A DNA stretch of 6,028 nucleotides from Ruminococcus flavefaciens (GCA_902792495.1 CADBAC010000083.1:1-6028); one strand, 5' to 3'; shown: positions 1-5,135, numbered from the stretch's first letter. Numbers and translations are program-made. Notes: generated by a model not told the origin, from the letters alone.

Positions 1-22
1 CAAAATTCTATTAAAAGTCTTT

Positions 23-68
23 GGAAAGGGGTTCGGGGGAGAACCTTTCCTCAGAAAGGTTTCCCCCG
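23..68 (-). terminator. Competing hairpins downstream of thrS, probable operon end
   Basis: Two overlapping inverted repeats lie about 60 nt past the thrS stop. The larger spans 34-68: arms 34-49 and 54-68 pair with one bulged base around a 4-nt loop. The second spans 23-50: GGAAAGG and TTC pair with GAA and CCTTTCC, with two bulged G. They share bases 34-50, so only one can form fully at a time. Read on the minus strand, the 23-50 hairpin comes last and is followed within a few bases by a weak T-rich stretch (AAAGACTTTT). That fits an imperfect Rho-independent terminator or a dispersed intergenic repeat. No better terminator is seen between thrS and the window edge. Confidence 0.45.
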
Positions 69-126
69 ATAAATGCGTATAAAGTTTCTATATGAGTACA
101 GTGGTTACCCCTTCGGTTTTTTGTTA

Positions 127-2067
127 TTACAGTGTATCGATTATATCAAGTGTATGCTCTTCGTTCATAGTTCTGCACATCTCGATGAACTTATCGAGAG
201 GCACGTTCTTGAGCTGCTTGTTTCCTCTGATATTGATAGATACCTGTTCGTTCTCAGCTTCGCTGTCGCCGATGATAACAACGTATGGATCCTTGAAGTC
301 CTTGAACTTTCTGATCTTGTTCTTCATATTGTCGTCAGTGTAGTCAGCTTCTGCTCTGATGTGGTTCTTCTTGAGGAGTGCTGCTACCTTCTTAGCGTAA
401 TCGTTATGCTCTGTTCTGATAGGAACGATACCTACCTGCATTGGTGAGAGCCAGAACGGGAATGCGCCTGCGAAGTTCTCTGTGATGATACCGATGAATC
501 TCTCGAATGAACCGAATATAGCTCTGTGGATCATTACAGGCTGCTTCTCTGAGCCGTCAGATGCGATGTACTTCATCTTGAAGTTGAGAGGAAGCTGGAA
601 GTCAAGCTGGATAGTACCCATCTGCCACTCACGGCCGATAGCGTCCTTCATCTTCAGGTCGATCTTAGGACCGTAGAATGCGCCGTCGCCTTCGTTGAGC
701 TCGTATCCGTCAGGACCGTACTTATCTTCGAGGATAGCCTTCAGATCAGCCTCAGCCTTGTTCCATACGTTGATATCGCCCATGTAATCGTCAGGACGTG
801 TGGAAAGTTCAGCCTTGTATTCAAGTCCGAATGTGTTGTATATCTCTGTAGCGATATCCATGATATCGTTGATCTCAGATGCGATCTGCTCCTCAGTTAC
901 AAGGATGTGTGCGTCGTCCTGTCTGAACTGCTGTACACGGAAAAGACCGTTCAGCTCGCCTGACTTTTCCTTACGGTGGATAACGTCTACCTGATTGAAC
1001 TTCAGAGGGAGCTCCTTGTATGAACGCTGTCTGTTCATGTATACCTTGATAGCGTTAGGGCAGTTCATAGGCTTTGCACAGTAGACTTCGTTGTCCTCCT
1101 CAGCAGGGATAACGAACATACCGTCCTGATAGTGATCCCAGTGACCTGATGTTACCCACAGTTCCTTCTTGGAAAGGACAGGGCCTGAAATTTCAGTGTA
1201 GCCGTGATCTTCGTGAACGCCTCTCCAGTATTCAAGAAGTGCGTTGAAAAGCTTCCAGCCTCTTGGGAGCCAGTAAGGCATACCCGGAGCAGTATGATCG
1301 AACATGAAGAGAGCCTGTTCCTTGCCCAGCTTCTTGTGGTCACGGAGCTTTGCTTCCTCGATCATCTTGAGGTATTCGTCAAGCTGTGAAGCCTTGGGGA
1401 ATGCAATTGCGTATACTCGTGAGAGAACCTTGTTATTCTCGTTGCCTCTCCAGTAAGCACCTGTACATGAAAGAAGCTTGAATGCCTTTACAGGAGCTGT
1501 TGTCATAAGGTGAGGGCCTGCACAGAGGTCAGTGAATTCGCCCTGCTTGTAGAATGAGATAGGCTCGCCCTTGTCAGCGTGTTCTTCGCAGAGTTCGACC
1601 TTGTAAGGCTCGTCCATTTCCTTCAGCTTAGCGATAGCGTCAGCAGGTGAAAGCTCGAACTGCTCAAGAGCAAGGTCTTCCTTGACGATCTTCTTCATCT
1701 CAGCCTCGATCTTTTCAAGCTCAGCAGGAGTGAAAGGCTTCTCAAGGTCGAAGTCATAGTAGAAGCCGTTGTCGATAGCAGGACCGATAGCAAGCTTTGT
1801 GTTGGGGTAGAGTCTCTTTACAGCCTGTGCAAGGATGTGTGAAGCAGTATGCCAGAATGTCTTCTTGCCGTCGAGGGAATCAAATGTGCATACCTCGAAC
1901 TTGCAGTCGCTGTCGATAACTGTGCGGAGATCCTTGACCTCGCCGTTTACCTTTACACAGCAGGCAGACTTGTAAAGTCCCATGCCGATGCCCTTTACGA
2001 TCTCAGCAGCAGGCTGAGCGGATTCGATCTCTCTGACGCTGTTGTCAGGAAGTGTTAATTTTATCAT
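127..2067 (-). CDS. thrS: Threonyl-tRNA synthetase
   Basis: This cytoplasmic class II synthetase charges tRNA-Thr with threonine. The 646-aa length matches the full bacterial family (E. coli enzyme 642 aa). The order is normal: TGS domain (about 1-62); editing domain with H73-TAS-H77 and C182-AGP-H186, the zinc-like editing-site motifs; catalytic core (about 245-535) with the MNCP motif at C336, the motif 2 region RVQQFRQDDAH at 377-387 and VMIHRAIFGS at 511-520; then the anticodon-binding domain (about 540-646). C336, H387 and H514 are the expected zinc ligands that recognise threonine. The usual MNCPGH is MNCPNA here, a variant of the same motif. The start follows AAAGGAG by 8 nt. It is the last gene of a T-box-led transcription unit, so threonine starvation should raise its expression, although two genes intervene between the T-box and thrS. 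Confidence 0.98.
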   Translation of the reverse strand: MIKLTLPDNSVREIESAQPAAEIVKGIGMGLYKSACCVKVNGEVKDLRTVIDSDCKFEVCTFDSLDGKKTFWHTASHILAQAVKRLYPNTKLAIGPAIDNGFYYDFDLEKPFTPAELEKIEAEMKKIVKEDLALEQFELSPADAIAKLKEMDEPYKVELCEEHADKGEPISFYKQGEFTDLCAGPHLMTTAPVKAFKLLSCTGAYWRGNENNKVLSRVYAIAFPKASQLDEYLKMIEEAKLRDHKKLGKEQALFMFDHTAPGMPYWLPRGWKLFNALLEYWRGVHEDHGYTEISGPVLSKKELWVTSGHWDHYQDGMFVIPAEEDNEVYCAKPMNCPNAIKVYMNRQRSYKELPLKFNQVDVIHRKEKSGELNGLFRVQQFRQDDAHILVTEEQIASEINDIMDIATEIYNTFGLEYKAELSTRPDDYMGDINVWNKAEADLKAILEDKYGPDGYELNEGDGAFYGPKIDLKMKDAIGREWQMGTIQLDFQLPLNFKMKYIASDGSEKQPVMIHRAIFGSFERFIGIITENFAGAFPFWLSPMQVGIVPIRTEHNDYAKKVAALLKKNHIRAEADYTDDNMKNKIRKFKDFKDPYVVIIGDSEAENEQVSINIRGNKQLKNVPLDKFIEMCRTMNEEHTLDIIDTL

Positions 2068-2069
2068 GA

Positions 2070-2720
2070 TTATTTCTCCTTTATATTATTTTCATTTATG
2101 AATAATTCATCGTTTTCCCAATTGGCGGGATTGGTTTCGATGTATTGCCATGCACCGTAATATTCGTGTTCATTGCGTAATATGCGGTCGTTGAATGATT
2201 TTTGCCATACAGAAAAACCGATTTGTTTTGTAACATATTCTTTGAAATGTTTAATGATCAATGATAATGTAGGGGCGCACAGTGTGCGCCCGCCAGATCC
2301 GTCATACGCTGAATTATTGAGATTGATCCTAATAATTGCGTGTATATGATTTGGCATTATTACATATTTGTCCACATAAACCATTGGATAATGAACATTA
2401 ATATTTTTCAGACTATTCTTAACGGCTTTTCCAAATTCTGAAAGATGAATTTTAGTATCAGTCACCATCGAAGGGCGCACACTGTGCGCCCCTACATTTG
2501 GGATTGAGGCATTTTGGATATTTGCATTGGTGGTTGAGACATTTTTGACAATTGCATCGGGGCCATTTGATCCATCACCGTTTTCCGCCGTAAACGGTTT
2601 ATATTTATCGTTATTTTCCCAGAATATGCACATTTTGTTTTTGGTGCATATAGTCACAAAATACGCCCCGTTATGCGAATAATCGTAATTTTTCAGGCGG
2701 ATGTCTTTACGTGTGGGCAT
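2070..2720 (-). CDS. IS200-like / REP-associated Y1 (HUH) transposase
   Basis: This 216-aa protein has the layout of Y1_Tnp proteins (IS200/IS605 TnpA and REP-associated tyrosine transposases), which nick and rejoin single-stranded DNA through a tyrosine. Visible family marks are the N-terminal strand HNGAYFVTICT (16-26), the metal-binding HUH motif in MPNHIHAII (H125, H127), VWQKSFNDRILRNE (171-184) and WQYIETNPANW (191-201), where Y193 is the likely nucleophile. Two linkers look inserted: residues about 44-88 (N-rich 5-residue repeats, then VGAHSVRP) and about 132-151 (GGRTLCAPT). Both are encoded partly by copies of a palindromic repeat. The gene begins one base after the stop of the upstream gene and has no clear ribosome binding site, so it probably depends on coupled translation. 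It ends 2 nt before thrS. It is visibly more A+T-rich than thrS, as expected for an acquired gene. The frame is intact; activity is not known. Confidence 0.88.
   Translation of the reverse strand: MPTRKDIRLKNYDYSHNGAYFVTICTKNKMCIFWENNDKYKPFTAENGDGSNGPDAIVKNVSTTNANIQNASIPNVGAHSVRPSMVTDTKIHLSEFGKAVKNSLKNINVHYPMVYVDKYVIMPNHIHAIIRINLNNSAYDGSGGRTLCAPTLSLIIKHFKEYVTKQIGFSVWQKSFNDRILRNEHEYYGAWQYIETNPANWENDELFINENNIKEK
2076..2082 (-). promoter_or_regulatory. thrS ribosome binding site inside the transposase gene
   Basis: AAAGGAG lies 8 nt before the thrS ATG and is made of the Lys and Glu codons near the end of the upstream transposase frame, which stops at 2070-2072. Ribosomes finishing the transposase gene would therefore pass directly over the thrS initiation region. 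Confidence 0.8.
2266..2291. repeat. REP-like palindromic repeat, copy 1 (in transposase gene)
   Basis: GGGCGCAC and GTGCGCCC form perfect 8-bp arms at 2273-2280 and 2284-2291 around AGT, preceded by AATGTAGG. The 26-nt unit is identical to the unit at 2473-2498 in the opposite orientation. In the transposase frame it is read as part of GGRTLCAPT (residues 143-151). Short GC-rich palindromes with a fixed flank next to a Y1 transposase are the usual substrate type of REP-associated transposases; that assignment is an inference. Confidence 0.8.
2473..2498. repeat. REP-like palindromic repeat, copy 2 (inverted)
   Basis: This is an inverted exact copy of the 26-nt unit at 2266-2291. Its palindrome is at 2473-2491 (arms GGGCGCAC / GTGCGCCC, loop ACT). 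It is read in the transposase frame as NVGAHSVRP (residues 75-83). The two copies are 181 nt apart and flank the part of the gene that encodes the HUH motif. Each can fold alone, or the two can pair with each other over 26 bp in the transcript. Confidence 0.8.
2499..2543. repeat. Three 15-nt imperfect tandem repeats
   Basis: In the coding direction the units are AATGTCTCAACCACC, AATGCAAATATCCAA and AATGCCTCAATCCCA. They encode the 5-residue units NVSTT, NANIQ and NASIP of the transposase. The array abuts REP-like copy 2, which itself begins with AATG in the same phase. Units one and three are the closest match. Multiples of 15 keep the reading frame, so copy number could vary without breaking the gene. 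Confidence 0.65.
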
Positions 2721-2721
2721 A

Positions 2722-3102
2722 TCAGCCGACCCAATCGATTATCTCGAACATATCCGCAAAAAGTTCGACGCTTATGAAGTCCTTCATATAGCCGTCATTG
2801 GTTCCTGTTTCAAAGCAGACGATTATATCCTCGTCATCGAAATCAACATAAACGTTACGCAGTTCCAGCACCTTTGCAAGCGCTTCTGCATCGCTGCCCT
2901 CATAGAAGCCGTCGTCGATTATCTGTTCAGCTATCTGCTGACGGCTGCCGTCCAGCTTAGCCAGTTTCTGAGCGATAGCAGAGAGGTTTTTCATTATCTC
3001 CCCCTCGCTCTCAACGTAGAAACGGACGGTCTGAGAGGTATCCCAGAGCTTATAAGGCAGCTCGTAGGCTTCTTCCTTCTCGTTATACTTTATATTGCTC
3101 AT
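2722..3102 (-). CDS. Uncharacterised acidic 126-aa protein, first gene behind the T-box
   Basis: I do not recognise this family with confidence. The protein is soluble-looking and acidic, with no signal peptide or membrane segment. An N-terminal part rich in charged and aromatic residues (1-30) is followed by a helical stretch (about 33-80, with LSAIAQKLAKL and IAEQIIDDGFYEG). The C-terminal part looks like beta strands (VYVDFDDEDIIVCFETG at about 85-101) and resembles small DUF2004/DUF2262/DUF6985-type proteins, some of which occur as immunity-like proteins; this is only a resemblance in style. The ATG at 3102 is preferred over an in-frame GTG nine bases upstream, because GAAGGTGAT sits at normal spacing before the ATG and the GTG lies inside that ribosome binding site. 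It directly follows the T-box terminator, so it should be induced by uncharged tRNA-Thr together with the genes behind it. Confidence 0.85.
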   Translation of the reverse strand: MSNIKYNEKEEAYELPYKLWDTSQTVRFYVESEGEIMKNLSAIAQKLAKLDGSRQQIAEQIIDDGFYEGSDAEALAKVLELRNVYVDFDDEDIIVCFETGTNDGYMKDFISVELFADMFEIIDWVG

Positions 3103-3136
3103 AGTTATCACCTTCTTTACAAGGGATTTGCTGCAT

Positions 3137-3178
3137 AAAAACAGAAAAGCCCCTCATACCTGCAAAGGCACAAGGGAC
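3137..3178 (-). terminator. T-box intrinsic terminator
   Basis: GTCCCTTGTGCC (3178-3167) pairs over 12 bp, with some G-U pairs, with GGTATGAGGGGC (3160-3149) around TTTGCA, followed by TTTTCTGTTTTT. Its 5' arm shares CGTCCCT with the antiterminator, which gives the expected either/or switch. Confidence 0.93.
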
Positions 3179-3379
3179 GATAATAACCGTGGTTCCACCC
3201 TGATTCACACGGAGAATGCTCCGTATCTCAAGTGCTCTGTAACGGGAGCTCCCGTCGCTTATTAGGCGCACTCAGAGGCGGTGTGCTGTGATATCCGTAT
3301 CCATGCAGTCTCGCACCTGACGACTGCTCTCTGAAATGGCTGCGGAAAAGCCTTCCTCATCAATGATTTACGATGTTAT
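3137..3379 (-). promoter_or_regulatory. Threonine T-box riboswitch leader
   Basis: This is a complete T-box leader that senses uncharged tRNA. In order on the minus strand: stem I with the AGAGAG motif (3332-3327); a distal hairpin with arms GCAGTC (3327-3322) and GACTGC (3310-3305) around a loop containing GGTG; a likely specifier ACC (3282-3280) followed by GCCTCTGAG; a hairpin region with ACGGGAGCTCCCGT; stem III ACGGAG-CATT-CTCCGT (3224-3209); the near-consensus T-box AGGGTGGAACCACGG (3201-3187); and a terminator. AGGG and ACG of the T-box pair with CGTCCCT (3179-3173) to form the antiterminator. ACC is a threonine codon, matching thrS downstream. The start of the transcript is estimated from the -10 box. 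Confidence 0.95.
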
Positions 3380-3385
3380 AAACTA

Positions 3386-3414
3386 ATACTACCACATATT
3401 CCGCCATTTGTCAA
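3386..3414 (-). promoter_or_regulatory. Sigma-A promoter of the T-box / thrS operon
   Basis: A perfect -35 TTGACA (3414-3409), a 17-bp spacer and a -10 TAGTAT (3391-3386) lie just upstream of the T-box leader. The start site should fall near 3379. Confidence 0.88.
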
Positions 3415-3570
3415 GGGGGAACTTCGGCATGGCCGGGTATAATTTGAAGATTGGTCATTTTTAGTAAAATTCAATTACAAAACGTATATTGTAATATCAT
3501 TTGTACGTACAACATTTTATATATAGTTCGGTCAAATTTATGTCATTATTTTACTACGAATGTAAAAATA
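3415..3570. other. A+T-rich intergenic stretch, no gene seen
   Basis: This lies between the T-box promoter and the promoter candidate of the 78-aa gene. The only open frame on the plus strand is A+T-rich, has no ribosome binding site and looks like chance. The one distinct element is a perfect 12-bp palindrome TTGTACGTACAA at 3501-3512. Nothing else could be supported. Confidence 0.6.
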
Positions 3571-3599
3571 GTGATATACTTCAAAATACTCCATATGAT
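3571..3599 (+). promoter_or_regulatory. Possible promoter of the 78-aa protein gene
   Basis: GTGATA (3571-3576, four of six matches to the -35 consensus), a 17-bp spacer and TATGAT (3594-3599, five of six matches to the -10 consensus). The region is A+T-rich, so chance matches are likely. The predicted start near 3606 would give an untranslated leader of about 90 nt. Confidence 0.35.
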
Positions 3600-3622
3600 A
3601 AAATATAGTCACAGGAGAAACA

Positions 3623-3655
3623 TACGCCATGATCAAATTTCGGGAAAATGGCGTA
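3623..3655. repeat. Inverted repeat upstream of the 78-aa gene
   Basis: TACGCCAT (3623-3630) and ATGGCGTA (3648-3655) are perfect 8-bp arms, with a 17-nt spacer that can fold further (ATTT-CGGG-AAAT). It lies in the expected leader of the following gene, so it could be an RNA hairpin or a DNA operator. It is not followed by a T-run and is therefore not a terminator. Confidence 0.55.
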
Positions 3656-3698
3656 AATAAGCAAAAAATGTCAGATCAAATAATATGGGGGTATTATT

Positions 3699-3935
3699 AT
3701 GACAGAGAATATGATATTAAGCCTGATCAAAAAGTATGAAGGCAATGTTGAGCGCAACAGAAGATACGCAGAGTATTATAACGCTGAATTTGAGCAGACA
3801 GGTTCACACAATGCGTATTTCATCTCACGCAACTTTTACCGTGAGGCCGAGCATTGCAGAACTATCATCGAGCGCTACCGTGAGATGATAAGAAACGGTG
3901 AGTTCAATCCTCAGAGCGAGGTTTACGGCCACTGA
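3699..3935 (+). CDS. Small charged protein of unknown function, 78 aa
   Basis: I do not recognise this protein. It is hydrophilic, rich in Glu, Arg, Tyr and Asn, and predicted by eye to be mostly helical (LIKKYEGNVERNRRYAEYYNAEFEQ, then an NFYREAEHCRTIIERYREMIRNGE segment), with a single Cys and no signal or membrane segment. This could be a two-helix hairpin, perhaps a small regulatory or DNA-associated protein, but nothing shows a function. The ATG has GGGGGT 7 nt upstream, an off-consensus but usable ribosome binding site. Support for a real gene comes from this site, a clean terminator 56 nt behind the stop, and codon use like the neighbours. It stands alone between divergent and convergent units and is probably a single-gene transcript. 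Confidence 0.7.
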   Translation: MTENMILSLIKKYEGNVERNRRYAEYYNAEFEQTGSHNAYFISRNFYREAEHCRTIIERYREMIRNGEFNPQSEVYGH

Positions 3936-3946
3936 TGTTCAAGCAT

Positions 3947-3965
3947 GGAAATGCACCGCATTTCC
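3947..3965 (+). repeat. Short perfect hairpin in the 3' region of the 78-aa gene
   Basis: GGAAATGC (3947-3954) and GCATTTCC (3958-3965) pair perfectly around ACC, just past the stop codon. A second weak pairing (TTTCC with GGAAA further on) competes with its 3' arm. It has no T-run; it may stabilise the mRNA or slow polymerase before the terminator. Confidence 0.5.
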
Positions 3966-3990
3966 GAAGGGGAAACACAAAATGACATTG

Positions 3991-4027
3991 AGTACGGGTA
4001 CGCTTTACAGTGTGCCCGTACTTTTTT
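3991..4027 (+). terminator. Intrinsic terminator of the 78-aa gene
   Basis: AGTACGGGTAC (3991-4001) pairs over 11 bp (one G-U) with GTGCCCGTACT (4012-4022), followed directly by a run of six T. The T-run is on the plus strand only. On the minus strand the hairpin lies just past the gpr stop but lacks a T-run, so it is at best a weak barrier for gpr transcripts. Confidence 0.9.
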
Positions 4028-4032
4028 GCGGC

Positions 4033-4875
4033 TCAGAACAGTCCCCGTACATCTTCAAAGCTCATTGACGGCTGAAGTGCCAGATTTATGCCGAATGCCA
4101 GAAGCTGTGACACACGCTCGGTCAGGCGGTCGATATCTTTGGGTGTGACCATCATATTCTCGGTATCACCCATAATTTCGGCATCTGTAAAGCTTCTCAC
4201 TATGGTGTGCATATCCACAACTGTAGGAACTCCCACCGCTATGACAGGTACTCCCATGACCTTTTCGGAAAGCTCCTTCCGTGCGTTCGCTACTCCGCTT
4301 CTCGGCGATATGCCTGCATCGGAAATTTGTATGGTCCGACCAAGACGGCTTATGTCCGAACAGGCAAGAGCATCGGCGGCTATTATGCATGAGGGCTTTA
4401 TCCCCTCGGATACGGCACGGACTATCTCCGCTGTCTCAATGCCAGTCTGACCGAGAACTCCCACCGAAAATGAAGCCACCGCTCTGAGTGAACAAAGTGT
4501 AAGGTCATCTTTCAGCTCGTCACGGATATGCCGTGTAGCCAGCACCTTTGCGGCTGTCTGCGGTCCAATGGCATCGGGAGTTATATCGCTGTTGCCAAGC
4601 CCCACCACAAGCACGTCCCCCTCGGGAATGAAACTTCTCAGTTCAGCGGCAAGTTCCTGTGCCATGCCCTCGTAATCGTCGGTATATCCGCTCAGATCGT
4701 CACTTTCAAGCGTGATGTACCTCCCCTTTCCCTTGCCGATCGTGTCAACACAGCTGTCGTCGTCTATCACTATCTCGGTTATGCGGAAATGCTCTCCACG
4801 CTCGGTAATATGCACAGATTCGGGAAGTCCGTGCGGATCTACACATTCCAGCGCAAGATCTGTTCTCAGCGACAT
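4033..4875 (-). CDS. gpr: Germination protease (spore endopeptidase GPR)
   Basis: GPR (peptidase family A25) is made in the forespore as an inactive zymogen and degrades the small acid-soluble spore proteins during germination. Family marks are RTDLALE (4-10) at the N-terminus, VVGLGNSDITPDAIGP (90-105), the VLGQTGIETAEIV segment (140-152), CIIAADALAC (163-172), TIQISDAGISPRSG (181-194) and GVPVIAVGVPTVVD (208-221). D101 and D168 fit the two active-site aspartates described for Bacillus GPR. At 280 aa it is shorter than Bacillus GPR (about 370), as in many Clostridia. The ATG at 4875 is chosen because AAAGGAG lies 8 nt upstream; an in-frame ATG 14 codons earlier has no binding site and falls at the predicted transcription start. 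The usual following gene spoIIP is not present here. Confidence 0.93.
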   Translation of the reverse strand: MSLRTDLALECVDPHGLPESVHITERGEHFRITEIVIDDDSCVDTIGKGKGRYITLESDDLSGYTDDYEGMAQELAAELRSFIPEGDVLVVGLGNSDITPDAIGPQTAAKVLATRHIRDELKDDLTLCSLRAVASFSVGVLGQTGIETAEIVRAVSEGIKPSCIIAADALACSDISRLGRTIQISDAGISPRSGVANARKELSEKVMGVPVIAVGVPTVVDMHTIVRSFTDAEIMGDTENMMVTPKDIDRLTERVSQLLAFGINLALQPSMSFEDVRGLF

Positions 4876-4924
4876 TTTCTCAGCTCCTTTCAGATTTTTC
4901 GGCGGATAATTGCTCATCCAAAGC

Positions 4925-4954
4925 TATTATTGTGCACAATGCTTGAAATTATGC
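4925..4954 (-). promoter_or_regulatory. Sigma-G-type promoter of gpr, with a palindrome in the spacer
   Basis: GCATA (4954-4950), an 18-bp spacer and AATAATA (4931-4925) match the forespore sigma-G pattern (gnATR, 17-18 bp, CATnnTA) except for the first base of the -10. sigma-F/G control of gpr is known in Bacillus. The perfect 12-bp palindrome ATTGTGCACAAT (4929-4940) overlaps the spacer and the -10 edge and could be an operator. Confidence 0.6.
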
Positions 4955-4988
4955 TTACAGATTCGTGCAAAAATTTCAGATTTGACTA

Positions 4989-5017
4989 TTGAAATAATAT
5001 GCATGAAATGTTATAAT
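4989..5017 (+). promoter_or_regulatory. Extended -10 promoter of rpsT
   Basis: TTGAAA (4989-4994), a 17-bp spacer, then TATAAT (5012-5017) with TG one base before the -10 (TGTTATAAT). It is a near-perfect housekeeping promoter, as expected for a ribosomal protein gene. The start should fall near 5024. Confidence 0.88.
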
Positions 5018-5034
5018 TATTATTGTCTCAGTGA

Positions 5035-5083
5035 ACAGGTGTGCGTTGCACCTGTCGGAAACAGGCGGACCCGTGTCTGTTTC
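5035..5083 (+). promoter_or_regulatory. Structured rpsT leader, two hairpins with an alternative pairing
   Basis: Hairpin one: ACAGGTG (5035-5041) with CACCTGT (5049-5055). Hairpin two: GAAACAG (5058-5064) with CTGTTTC (5077-5083). The 3' arm of the first and 5' arm of the second can instead pair with each other (CCTGT 5051-5055 with ACAGG 5061-5065), so the folds exclude one another. The leader is about 110 nt long, more than a simple ribosome binding site needs. It could be an autoregulatory site for S20; no known Firmicutes S20 leader comes to mind. Confidence 0.5.
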
Positions 5084-5135
5084 TTCTATCTGTAAATTGC
5101 GGCGATATGCTGCAAAATTCAAGGAGGTGTAACGA

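Noticed and set aside
73..447. Plus-strand open frames of 124 and 83 aa at the thrS 3' end
   Set aside because: They lie opposite the well-conserved thrS coding sequence, lack ribosome binding sites and give no recognisable protein; they are shadows of thrS codon use. The same holds for the other short frames within thrS and gpr.
2266..2543. CRISPR-like repeat array in the transposase gene
   Set aside because: Only two palindromic copies in inverted orientation with a 181-nt coding interval; no regular spacers and no cas genes.
2701..3138. Plus-strand open frame of 145 aa opposite the acidic-protein gene
   Set aside because: The minus-strand frame has a ribosome binding site and follows the T-box terminator directly; the plus-strand frame has neither.
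3083..3271. Minus-strand 62-aa frame across the T-box
   Set aside because: It covers the T-box antiterminator and terminator, which explain the sequence as structured RNA.
3945..4148. Plus-strand 67-aa frame running into gpr
   Set aside because: It crosses a strong terminator and the gpr 3' end and has no plausible start signal.
4876..4917. Upstream ATG giving gpr 14 extra residues
   Set aside because: It has no ribosome binding site and lies at the expected start of the sigma-G transcript; the later ATG has AAAGGAG at 8 nt.
4982..5017. TTGACT at 4982 as the rpsT -35
   Set aside because: The spacer to TATAAT would be 24 bp; TTGAAA at 4989 gives 17 bp.
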